DNA of 13,470 nt from DATAYF01 sp036272735 (GTDB lineage: Bacteria > Chloroflexota > Ktedonobacteria > Ktedonobacterales > Ktedonobacteraceae), in assembly GCA_036272735.1 (NCBI GenBank), contig DATAYF010000162.1, positions 1 through 13,470 of the forward strand, given 5' to 3'. The notes beneath the pieces are model-generated. The model was not told the DNA's origin and searched no databases. It saw only the letters and a list, made by a program, of their open reading frames with translations. This document shows positions 6,305-13,245 of this stretch, piece by piece. Every line of letters starts with the position of its first letter. Positions within the stretch are counted from its first letter, which is position 1. The translations under genes were made by a program, and so were the position numbers.

Positions 6305-6348
6305 CTTGTACATTGTCTAACGTAGCATCTACGTTAGACAATGTCAAG
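6305..6348. repeat. Inverted repeat with 16-bp perfect arms, 20 bp with one bulge
   Basis: ACATTGTCTAACGTAG (6310-6325) and its exact complement (6329-6344) flank a CAT spacer. The stem extends by CTTG/CAAG (6305-6308 with 6345-6348) past a single unpaired T at 6309. It lies 57 bp upstream of the 58-codon ORF and about 90 bp past the end of the IS605-type element. No T-tract follows. An operator or cruciform is possible. Confidence 0.9.
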
Positions 6349-6452
6349 ATATGGAACGCTGTGGTAGGTGGGAAATTGCTGGCGTGGAAGGAGGTTTGTG
6401 ATATTTGTGATAAAGGGAAAGAACGTATGTTTCTGTGTGCTGTAATCAATCA

Positions 6453-6473
6453 CCACACGTCTGAAGGCGGTGG
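6453..6473 (-). repeat. Right-end hairpin of the tnpB element
   Basis: On the minus strand the stem CCACCGCC pairs imperfectly with GACGTGTGG around a TTCA loop, 15 bp after the tnpB stop. Position, AAG lead-in and loop match IS200/IS605 right ends, which in intact elements also form the 3' part of the TnpB guide RNA scaffold. Confidence 0.5.
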
Positions 6474-6487
6474 CTTGCCCATATCCG

Positions 6488-7637
6488 TTAGGACCGGGCT
6501 TCAGGGGTGATTGACAGCACCCCACTGCTCCGAAAAGCAGTAGCGCGGTTTCTGATGTTGACCGCCGCGTTCAAATCGGCATGGTCAGTATGACCACAAT
6601 GAGGACAGGTAAAGGAGTGACGCTTACGCACACCACGCAAGCCACAACGAGAACAATTTGTGCTCGTATAGGCCAAGATTAACCAGGGCGATGCTCATAC
6701 CGCATTCCTGGGCTTTGTTTTCGACACAGGTGCGCATAAGCGCATGTTGCCACAGGCTCATCCGCCGTCTGAGTGCCTTACCCCTCAACTTGCCCTTTTC
6801 TGGCTTGGGCCTATGCACGTTTTCAAAGACGAGGACAGCATGCTCCGGTGCCCAGGTCACGAGTTGCTTTGCCGTCTGTTGGGCAAGGGTGCGGGTGCGA
6901 TGGCGTTGTGTGCGACCAAGCCGTTTCATAACACGTCGGACACTTCTGGGATCCTGGTGGTGGGCCTTACGGGTCGCGTGTTTTCTTTGGAGTCGTGCAC
7001 GGGTCTTGACAGTACGTCGGTTCTTGACCTTGACTGTTTTGCCACTGATAAACAATTCCCGGCCATCGGGGTCAACGGCCACCAGGGCATTGGTCTCATT
7101 CAGATCAATCCCGACTGGCAAGACCCCCTTTGGTTCTGGGACATCCAGCGTCAAGGTCACACGTCCTATCAACGCGCCCTTGTGCTCAATGACCGTGAGA
7201 CTATCAATTTCGACAGCACGGTCAAATGTCGCTTTGAAGTCGTCCGGAATGGTGTAATGAAGGTGTTTGCGGCCGCCAACCGTCCAGATGGACAAGGTGC
7301 CATCAGATCGGAAGTCGGCATCACGCCCACGCTTGCCAATAAGAAAGAGGGCGCGTGCTTTCTTGAAGATGAAGGGGCGGGTGGCGGGTTGCTTATTCGA
7401 CCTGGCGCTAGCATAAGCACTGGCAACAAGCCGAATAGCGGAAATGGTCATCTGCGAACTGAAATCACCTTTGACCTGATGATAGCATGCCTTTTGCAGT
7501 GCCAATGCATGCAATGGTTTTCCATTATTGTAGCACGGCACAGACAACGCTTGTTGGACGTGTTGAAACCCCTTCAGAGTCTGCTGCAAGTCCTCATCAT
7601 GCGCAATCAAAATGGTGATTGTTCATTGTATGTTCAT
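6488..7637 (-). pseudogene. tnpB: RNA-guided nuclease TnpB gene, early stop plus frameshift
   Basis: TnpB is the OMEGA nuclease that, guided by RNA from the element's right end, cuts DNA and helps keep the transposon. The likely native start is ATG 7637, reading MNIQ then TGA (7625-7623), then TITILIAHDEDLQQTLKGFQ in frame, so codon 5 is probably a CGA-to-TGA change. A restart at TTG 7610 gives 328 codons. D169 in GIDLNETNALVAVD and E263 in LVFENV (counted from that TTG) are the first two RuvC acidic residues. The frame shifts by one extra base near 6674-6677. The other frame then carries YTSTNCSRCGLRG…FTCPHCGHTDHADLNAAVNI, the four-Cys zinc finger and the third RuvC Asp, and ends at TAA 6488. 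All catalytic residues survive in the DNA, but no single product contains them. Confidence 0.88.
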
Positions 7638-7691
7638 GGGGTTATTTGACCACTAAACAACGCATCCTGTCAAGTACTTTGTGGGAAGGAA

Positions 7692-7739
7692 CGCGGCAAT
7701 TCACCCCTCTGGCTAGAAGCCAGGGGCACCCTTGCCGCG
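7692..7739. repeat. Nested terminal hairpin at the exporter/IS junction
   Basis: The outer arms CGCGGCAA (7692-7699) and TTGCCGCG (7732-7739) are exact complements. Inside, CCCC-(TC)-TGGCT pairs with AGCCA-GGGG around AGA. It is the left-end-type structure of the tnpB element. It also contains the stop codon of the exporter (TAG, 7715-7713) at its apex, and could slow or end transcription from that gene. Confidence 0.8.
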
Positions 7740-9527
7740 AATTTTAGGTGGAAGCGTGGCGTTTTCTGCAAAGGAGTGCGCCTCGGGTATAGTATCCGGG
7801 ACGCGTTGACCACGCACCAGCGCCGCATACCATCCCTCACATGCGAGCAAGTGCTGGTGTGTTCCCACCTCGACAATGCTCCCCTGTTCCACCACTGCGA
7901 TCAGATCAGCATTGCGCACTGTAGAGAGGCGATGGGCGACAAGCAGAATGGTATGACGAGGGCGCAATGATGCAAGCAAGCGATGAATACGTTCCTCGGA
8001 AATTGTATCAAGAGCCGAGGTTGCCTCATCAAAGAGCAAGATGGGAGTATTGCGGACGAGCGCCCGTGCCAGTGCTACTCGCTGCCGTTGTCCACCTGAA
8101 AGCTGGATACCTCGCGGCCCGACAATCGTATCCAGGCCATCGGGCAGGCCCATCTCCATGATTCCGGTCTGTTCTGCTGCTGTGATGATAGCCTGTTCGT
8201 CTGCATTGGGACGTCCATAAGCAATGTTTTCACGAATACTGCCCATCTGAAGATGAACCTCTTGTGGCACTATCGAGAGCAATTGGCGCAGATTGGCAAC
8301 ATTCCATTCGCGCAGGTCATGTCCAAAAACTCGAATAAGGCCAGCGGATGGCTCGTAAAGACGTTGTAGGAGCGCTAATGATGTTGATTTTCCGCCGCCA
8401 CTGGCTCCCACCAGGGCAACGATTGCACCCTGGGGTACCTGAAGGGAAAAATCGTGAATGACCGGATTATCTGGCGTGTACCCAAATGAAACGTGCTCAA
8501 AGGCAACGGCGGGCGGGACGTGGAAAGGAATGTCTGGGCGCCAGGCCAGGGTAGCGTGTTCAGGCTCGTCTTCGTCGTCGGGCAGATCGAGCAGAGCCGC
8601 TACTCGTTCGGCTGCCGCCAGGCCACCTTGTATCGTGTTGCCCAGGCGGCTCAAGCCCAACAAGGGGTGATAGAGCTGCCCCAGGTAGGAAAGGAAGATG
8701 ATCAGTCCTCCTACGGTAAGCGTTCCAGAAGCGACGGCTCGTGCACCAAAAAACACGATCAAAACGGTGCCCACAGTGCCAATGATATCGCTAATCGGAA
8801 AGAAGATCGCTCGCTGCCGGGCAGCATTAAGACGGGCCTGTCGGTGTTGCTCACCATGTTCACGTAAGCGGCGGCGTTCGTCGTCGAAACGCACAAACGA
8901 TTTGATCAGGCTGATACCAGATAGGATCTCCTCAACCGTGGAGGTAACTTCGGCGAGGCGAACACGCACCTCGCGCGAAGCCGAGCGGGTCTTCCTGGTG
9001 TAGAAGAGCAGCGAGGCAAACAGAAACGGGAGAACGATCAAAGCAAGCAGCGCGAGAGGCGGGTCGAGGTAGAAAAGCATACCAAGAAACACGATGATGG
9101 TCAAGACCTGCATCACCCCCTCGTTCAAGCTAGCAACGATGATATCTTCAACCGCTCCGATATCGCTGACCAGACGGCTGATGCCCTCGCCGACGCGATG
9201 CTGGTGATGGTAGCGCAGTGAGAGCCGCAGGAAACGATGCAGCAATGCATCGCGAACATCGACCATCACGTACCCACCGATCCAGGAGCCAAGGTAGGTC
9301 TCCGCGTAGCTAATGATCCCCTTTGCACCTGCAATCGCCAGGTAGCTGCCACAGATGACGAGCACAATCTGACCCGTCGGGTTCTGCACAAGGTTGTCAA
9401 CGATAAGTTTTAACAGGTAAATCTTCGCAGCATTGAGCAGTGGACGCAGCGTCGTAATGAGCAGGCTGATACTCAGTTGTTTGCGATAGGGTTCAAGAAA
9501 GCCAAAGAAACGAAACCAGAGGCGCAT
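7713..9527 (-). CDS. ABC transporter, fused permease and ATPase (exporter type)
   Basis: This 604-residue half-transporter of the multidrug/lipid exporter class should form a dimer in the cytoplasmic membrane. Residues 1-310 are the six-helix permease domain, with hydrophobic segments near 20-40, 53-75, 138-175 and 245-285. The ATPase domain (about 342-570) has Walker A GASGGGKS (374-381), Q-loop Q422, signature LSGGQ (476-480), Walker B ILLFDE (496-501) and H-loop H532. All are intact. ATG 9527 follows GAGGAGA. No partner half gene adjoins, so a homodimer is likely. Substrate unknown. The last residues KIRGKGAPGF and the stop are encoded by the IS terminal hairpin, so the native C-terminus was probably altered by the insertion. 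The change lies beyond the ATPase core and should be tolerated. Confidence 0.95.
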   Translation of the reverse strand: MRLWFRFFGFLEPYRKQLSISLLITTLRPLLNAAKIYLLKLIVDNLVQNPTGQIVLVICGSYLAIAGAKGIISYAETYLGSWIGGYVMVDVRDALLHRFLRLSLRYHHQHRVGEGISRLVSDIGAVEDIIVASLNEGVMQVLTIIVFLGMLFYLDPPLALLALIVLPFLFASLLFYTRKTRSASREVRVRLAEVTSTVEEILSGISLIKSFVRFDDERRRLREHGEQHRQARLNAARQRAIFFPISDIIGTVGTVLIVFFGARAVASGTLTVGGLIIFLSYLGQLYHPLLGLSRLGNTIQGGLAAAERVAALLDLPDDEDEPEHATLAWRPDIPFHVPPAVAFEHVSFGYTPDNPVIHDFSLQVPQGAIVALVGASGGGKSTSLALLQRLYEPSAGLIRVFGHDLREWNVANLRQLLSIVPQEVHLQMGSIRENIAYGRPNADEQAIITAAEQTGIMEMGLPDGLDTIVGPRGIQLSGGQRQRVALARALVRNTPILLFDEATSALDTISEERIHRLLASLRPRHTILLVAHRLSTVRNADLIAVVEQGSIVEVGTHQHLLACEGWYAALVRGQRVPDTIPEAHSFAENATLPPKIRGKGAPGF

Positions 9528-9608
9528 CTGTTATCTCTCCTCTATTCATTTATCCAATCAGACAATTTGTACGTGTTTTTTCCATCAGGTCTCTTCGCAG
9601 TGTGCCGT

Positions 9609-9666
9609 ATGACGGTGAGAGGAGCATGAGAAAAACGCGTTTTTCTCATGCTCCTCTCACCGTCAT
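9609..9666. repeat. Perfect 58-bp palindrome (29-bp arms, no spacer) in a divergent promoter region
   Basis: Arms 9609-9637 and 9638-9666 are exact reverse complements with no spacer. They run ATGACGGTGAGAGG… to …GAGAAAAACG and are centred on CGCG. It is the longest palindrome here and lies between the divergent exporter (ATG 9527) and lipoprotein (ATG 9733) genes, 67 bp from the latter. Neither gene ends here, so a terminator role is unlikely. The A5-CGCG-T5 core would melt readily and favour cruciform extrusion. Confidence 0.96.
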
Positions 9667-9732
9667 TGCCCATACTCGTGGGGAGAGGGATCGCCCTCGT
9701 TTAGCTCTGTTAAGACTGAAAAGGAGATACAA

Positions 9733-10452
9733 ATGAACATGAAAATAGGCAATATGCTGCAGAGAAAAAGGCCAGACACAATGGTGCAGCGCCTGGGTAA
9801 GGTAGTAATCCCGCTGGCTCTGGTGGTCTTGCTATCGGGGTGTGGTGCGCTGGTGACGACGCCACCTGCACCTATTCAGGCAACGGCCTCGACACACGTT
9901 ATTCATCCTTATCCGACGGCACAAGGAATACGGACAATTTACCAGGCAACGCTCACCCAGGTGTACGCTGGATGGCCGCATGATCCCGCCTGCGCCTTTA
10001 CTAGCCAGGGACTGGCGGTGCACCCACAGCAGGGACTGGCGTATATCTGCCTGGCCCCCACAAAAGCTCTCACCGATTTCTCCCTGACTGCCACAGCACA
10101 GCAAACGAGCGGGTCATCCACACACGCGTATGGCCTGGTTTTCAGGCACACGTCGCCACACAACTACTACTTTTTTGGCATTGATGGCACAGGGCACTTT
10201 ACACTGGCCGTGGTCGTGAACGACATCAGCCACGTGGTTCTCCCTTTCACCTCCAGTTCAGCGCTGCATAACGGATCGCATGCAGTCAATCAGTTGCAGG
10301 TCATCATGAAGGGAAAGGCATTGACGTTACTGATCAATGGAACGGCAGTAGGGCAGGCCACGCTTTCGACCTTTGCGCAGGGAACGGTTGGACTACGTGG
10401 CATCAACAATGGAGTAGTGTTGTTTACACACCTGACGATCGCATACGTGTAG
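9733..10452 (+). CDS. Secreted lipoprotein with a lectin/LamG-like beta domain
   Basis: This 239-residue protein starts at ATG 9733 after AAAGGAGA. A basic N-terminus and the hydrophobic stretch 24-34 lead to the lipobox LLSGC, so Cys37 would be lipidated and the protein anchored outside the membrane. A Pro/Thr-rich linker (about 38-60) follows. Residues about 75-239 alternate short polar and hydrophobic strands (HAYGLVFRHTSPHNYYFFGIDGTG, LQVIMKGKALTLLINGT, GTVGLRGINNGVVLFTHLTIAYV). This is the pattern of concanavalin-like or 3-keto-disaccharide-hydrolase-like jelly-roll domains, suggesting carbohydrate or surface binding. No catalytic residue can be assigned. Its end overlaps the histidine kinase gene tail-to-tail by 29 bp. 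The start lies beside the 58-bp palindrome. Confidence 0.85.
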   Translation: MNMKIGNMLQRKRPDTMVQRLGKVVIPLALVVLLSGCGALVTTPPAPIQATASTHVIHPYPTAQGIRTIYQATLTQVYAGWPHDPACAFTSQGLAVHPQQGLAYICLAPTKALTDFSLTATAQQTSGSSTHAYGLVFRHTSPHNYYFFGIDGTGHFTLAVVVNDISHVVLPFTSSSALHNGSHAVNQLQVIMKGKALTLLINGTAVGQATLSTFAQGTVGLRGINNGVVLFTHLTIAYV

Positions 10453-11932
10453 CAGCAGGAAGCTTGTAGGCCAAATCATCGTCAGGTAAGGGAAGAAATA
10501 CGTGGAAGGTCGAACCCTGCCCAACGGCGCTTTCGACCTTCATCTGACCATCATGAGCACGTACTATCCACTCGACAATGGACAGTCCCAAGCCATTCCT
10601 GTTGTCCTCAGTACGTCCACGTGCTGGATCGACGCGGTAAAAGCGTTCAAAGATGTGGGGAAGATGATCATCAGCGATACCAATGCCGGTATCGCTGATG
10701 ATGAGATGAGCGACATGCTCGTTCGTTGTGAGGGTGATTGTGACCTTCCCTCCGCGATTAGTGTAATGAAGCGCGTTTTCAAGCAGGTTCATGACGACCT
10801 GGATAAGGCGGGATTCGTCGCCGATAACCACAACGGGTTGAGAGACTGAAAGCTGCATAGTGACTGCACATTCGGTGGCCAGAGGTTGTGCATATGCGAC
10901 AACAGCACCGACGAGCTGTTCCAGGTGAACGACTTCCTGTTCCAGTATTGTCTTTCCTTCATCGGCGCGGGCCAGCGCCAGGAGACCACTGATGAGATGA
11001 CCCAGGCGCTCGGTTTCGCCAGTGATGTCATGTAGGGCAGTGGTACATGCATCCAGGTTGCCTCCTTCGAGCAGCGCCATCTCGGCCAGGTTATGAATCG
11101 CCGTTACGGGAGTACGTAACTCGTGCGAGGCATCTGCAACAAAGCGGCGCTGGTGTTGGAAAGCTGCCTCTAACCGTTCAATCATTGTGTTGAAGGTCAC
11201 TGCCAGGCGATAAACTTCATCGTGAGCTTTGGGAAGTGGGACACGCTGATGAAGGTCATTCACCTCGATTTGGCGAGCCGCCCGTGTCACACGATCAATC
11301 GGAACAAAGGCCCGCGCGGCAAGCCAGTAACTGCCTGCTGCACCAAGTAAGAGGATGAGTGGTCCAATCACACACATCTCAAGAAGTAAGCTGTGCAGGG
11401 CGTCCTGCTGCTGCGTCAACGACTCACCCACCTGGAGGATGGCGAACGTGTGATCCTGAGTAGTGAGAGGCATGCTGTACAGGCGAACCCGCTGTCCAGT
11501 AGCGGTGGTGACTGTTCCCCGCCAGGGAGATCCGTGAAGTGGCTGCGTCACGCTTACAGCGGGGATGATGAGGGAATGGAAGGCGGAGGTCATACGCACG
11601 GGCCGCCCGTGGGCATCAAGCAGGCTGGTGAGAGTGCCAAAGTTGACATCTTCGTGCGATCCGGTTTGTTCACCGCTATAGCCTCCAATGCCGGATGTTT
11701 CTGCTGAAATATTGATAGTGCCGCCCTCAACACTGATCCCATTGCTCAGGGTTTGTGCTCGCAATACGAGTGCACTATCCATGCTACTCTCAAGCGAGCG
11801 CTGAACCTGGGTATAGAGGAGCAGCCCAGCACAGAGCACCAGAACGGCAAAGACGAGCAGATACCAGAGTGCCAACTGGATACGGATGCCCGGTGTGCGA
11901 GGATGAGTCCATCGATGCGTCCTTGTCTTCAT
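10424..11932 (-). CDS. Membrane sensor histidine kinase of a two-component system
   Basis: This 502-residue membrane kinase has helix 1 at about 18-40, an extracellular sensor segment at about 41-182 with no recognised fold, and helix 2 at about 184-206. A HAMP linker follows (about 207-260). The phosphoacceptor is H270 in DASHELRTPV, and the ATP-binding domain has N386 (N box), DTGIGI 414-419 (G1), FERFYR 428-433 (F box) and GLGLS 447-451 (G2). All key residues are present. The ATG at 11932 overlaps the regulator's TGA in ATGA, implying translational coupling. Architecture and gene order are like MprB/CusS-type kinases. The signal is unknown. The convergent lipoprotein gene suggests an envelope link, but that is only positional. 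The gene has no terminator before running into the lipoprotein gene's end. Confidence 0.95.
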   Translation of the reverse strand: MKTRTHRWTHPRTPGIRIQLALWYLLVFAVLVLCAGLLLYTQVQRSLESSMDSALVLRAQTLSNGISVEGGTINISAETSGIGGYSGEQTGSHEDVNFGTLTSLLDAHGRPVRMTSAFHSLIIPAVSVTQPLHGSPWRGTVTTATGQRVRLYSMPLTTQDHTFAILQVGESLTQQQDALHSLLLEMCVIGPLILLLGAAGSYWLAARAFVPIDRVTRAARQIEVNDLHQRVPLPKAHDEVYRLAVTFNTMIERLEAAFQHQRRFVADASHELRTPVTAIHNLAEMALLEGGNLDACTTALHDITGETERLGHLISGLLALARADEGKTILEQEVVHLEQLVGAVVAYAQPLATECAVTMQLSVSQPVVVIGDESRLIQVVMNLLENALHYTNRGGKVTITLTTNEHVAHLIISDTGIGIADDHLPHIFERFYRVDPARGRTEDNRNGLGLSIVEWIVRAHDGQMKVESAVGQGSTFHVFLPLPDDDLAYKLPAATRMRSSGV

Positions 11933-12606
11933 CCTTCTGGTTCCCTTAATTGATAACCAGCGCCGCGAACCGTCTGAATCAAGTTCGCCTCGCCATTAGC
12001 GCAAAGCTTGGTACGTAGGTAGCCAATATAGACATCGATGACGTTGGAAAGATGATCCGCGTCAAGGTCCCAGACATGATCGGCAATCATGGAGCGGCTT
12101 AACACCTGATGGGGATGATACATCAGGAATTCCAGTAGCGCATACTCTTTACTAGAGAGCGGAATCACACGTTCGTCACGCCGTGCCGTGCGAGTGCTGG
12201 TATCGAGTGTGAGATCAAGGAAGGCGAGGATAGATGTCTTCTCCATGCGGGTACGTCTGAGCAAGGCACGCACACGCGCCTCGAACTCGCGAAAGGCAAA
12301 CGGCTTGCTCAAATAGTCATCACCGCCCAGGTCAAGTCCCTTGACGCGGTGCTCGATCTCGTCCAATGCCGTTAAGAACAAGATTGGTATGCGGCGTTTC
12401 CGATTGCGAAGCTGGCGACAAACTTCGAAACCGCTGATCTCTGGCAATAAGACATCCAAAACAACCAGGTCGTAAGGAACAGCCAGCCCTAACGATAAAG
12501 CGTCCTCACCCGTGGTAGCAAGGTCAACCGCGTAGCGTGAGCGTTCCAGTCCTTTTTTCAAATTTGGTCCCAAAGTTGGATGATCCTCGGCCACTAAAAT
12601 GCGCAT
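11929..12606 (-). CDS. OmpR/PhoB-family response regulator
   Basis: This 225-residue DNA-binding regulator is the partner of the downstream kinase. The receiver domain is at 1-118, with E7-D8 as the acidic pocket, D51 in VVLDVLLPEISG as phosphoacceptor, T79 as switch and K100 in LSKPF. The C-terminal winged helix (about 128-222) includes PLSSKEYALLEFLMYHPHQVLSR and the wing motif TVRGAGYQL. The start is set at ATG 12606 because GAGGAGG lies nine bases upstream and MRILVAEDH is the normal family N-terminus. A longer frame from 12693 would add 29 unconserved residues. A small hairpin (TGCCTG/CAGGCA, 12627-12642) lies just before the ribosome site. It is first in the operon and may regulate itself. 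Confidence 0.95.
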   Translation of the reverse strand: MRILVAEDHPTLGPNLKKGLERSRYAVDLATTGEDALSLGLAVPYDLVVLDVLLPEISGFEVCRQLRNRKRRIPILFLTALDEIEHRVKGLDLGGDDYLSKPFAFREFEARVRALLRRTRMEKTSILAFLDLTLDTSTRTARRDERVIPLSSKEYALLEFLMYHPHQVLSRSMIADHVWDLDADHLSNVIDVYIGYLRTKLCANGEANLIQTVRGAGYQLREPEG

Positions 12607-12751
12607 CCAATTGTCCTCCTCATGTATGCCTGAATACAGGCAGGTGGGTGCTGGCCTGTAACTATCTGTACAATACGTATACGTTGTTCTCACGATAGTG
12701 TAGTAAGATGAGAAGGTGATGAGAACCTTCAGTGTAAATGGTAGGGAGGAA

Positions 12752-12798
12752 CGGATGGATCAGCTTATGTGCCCCCGGAACATAAGCTGATCCATCCG
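12752..12798. repeat. Perfect 19-bp inverted repeat between divergent promoters
   Basis: CGGATGGATCAGCTTATGT (12752-12770) and its exact complement (12780-12798) flank a 9-nt spacer GCCCCCGGA. The right arm ends 9 bp before the -35 box of the argH promoter, and the left arm lies about 145 bp upstream of the regulator ATG. No gene ends here. It could be an operator, or belong to the same palindrome class as those at 1123, 3694, 6305 and 9609. Confidence 0.93.
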
Positions 12799-12807
12799 GA
12801 CATTTAT

Positions 12808-12836
12808 TTGACATCTGCTCGTTCTCCTGGTATGCT
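12808..12836 (+). promoter_or_regulatory. Sigma70-type promoter of the T-box/argH unit
   Basis: TTGACA (12808-12813) matches the -35 consensus and is followed after exactly 17 bp by TATGCT (12831-12836). Transcription would start near 12843, about 40 nt before the T-box stem I, which fits a leader of roughly 400 nt. Confidence 0.8.
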
Positions 12837-12879
12837 AAACGCAAATACACACGTCACAAGCCTGGCCCGCGTTGACCGA

Positions 12880-13196
12880 AAAGAGTATGCGAATGGCCAC
12901 CGACAGCGATCCGAAGCAGAGTGAAAGTTCGGAACGGGAACGTATTCGCAGAACGCCTTCGTAAGCGGCTGACCGAAGAAAACCTGCCTTCATAGAGCAG
13001 GCAAGTAGGACAGGTGGGCGGTTCCCACGCAGCAGACAACCGTAAAAAGTGGCCTTTCGCTCGCGTCATGCTACACATACCGTGCAGGCGTAAGGCAATC
13101 AGGGTGGCACCACGGGTGTGTACAGGTTACTAACTAGTAACAGCCTGCACTCTCGTCCCTTCTTCAATGTTTAGCGGGAAGGGTCGGGAGTTTTTT
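12880..13196 (+). promoter_or_regulatory. T-box riboswitch, probable tRNA-Arg specificity, upstream of argH
   Basis: T-box leaders bind a tRNA through a specifier codon and antiterminate when it is uncharged. AGTA (12884-12887) precedes stem I, whose base pairs TGCGAAT (12888-12894) with ATTCGCA (12944-12950). The distal part pairs TCCGAA (12910-12915) with TTCGGA (12928-12933). The codon CGT (12941-12943, Arg) sits on the 3' side of the internal loop directly before the basal stem, where the specifier is expected. A hairpin CCTGC/GCAGG follows near 12983-13005. The T-box sequence AGGGTGGCACCACGGGT is at 13101-13117, flanked by GTGCAGG (13082-13088) and CCTGCAC (13144-13150). A terminator ends the leader. 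The Arg specifier agrees with argH downstream, but the loop was folded by eye. Confidence 0.88.
13150..13196 (+). terminator. Regulated intrinsic terminator of the T-box
   Basis: CTCTCG-T-CCCTTC (13150-13162) pairs with GAAGGG-T-CGGGAG (13178-13190), 12 bp with one T-T mismatch, followed by six T. It ends 49 bp before the argH ATG and would form when charged tRNA is bound or no tRNA engages the T-box bulge. Confidence 0.88.
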
Positions 13197-13245
13197 ATTG
13201 CCCTGCTCCTTCCACAATACCTGCCGTTGAAGGAGTAAACCTGCT

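Larger units (their letters stand above)
6440..7740 (-). mobile_element. IS200/IS605-family element with tnpB only (approximate ends)
   Basis: This element has a degenerate tnpB, no tnpA, and a hairpin near each end: 7692-7739 before the gene and 6453-6473 after it. On the minus strand the 3' hairpin reads AAGCCACCGCC-TTCA, then a complementary GTGTGG side, analogous to 1068-1104. Elements with tnpB alone depend on a TnpA made elsewhere. The element abuts the exporter gene on one side. Exact termini cannot be set, because IS605 insertion makes no target duplication. Confidence 0.65.

Noticed and set aside
6744..7649. 301-codon plus-strand open frame
   Set aside because: It is antisense to tnpB throughout. 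The minus strand carries the RuvC and zinc-finger motifs, and the plus frame has no recognisable domain.
10502..10849. 115-codon plus-strand frame in the kinase gene
   Set aside because: It is antisense to the kinase ATP-binding domain, whose N, G1, F and G2 boxes are read on the minus strand.
12607..12693. Longer start for the OmpR-type regulator
   Set aside because: The extra 29 residues are unlike any receiver N-terminus, and a strong ribosome site precedes ATG 12606.
1123..12798. CRISPR array or REP-type family for the recurrent palindromes
   Set aside because: The arms are all different in sequence, there are no regularly spaced direct repeats, and no cas gene is present.
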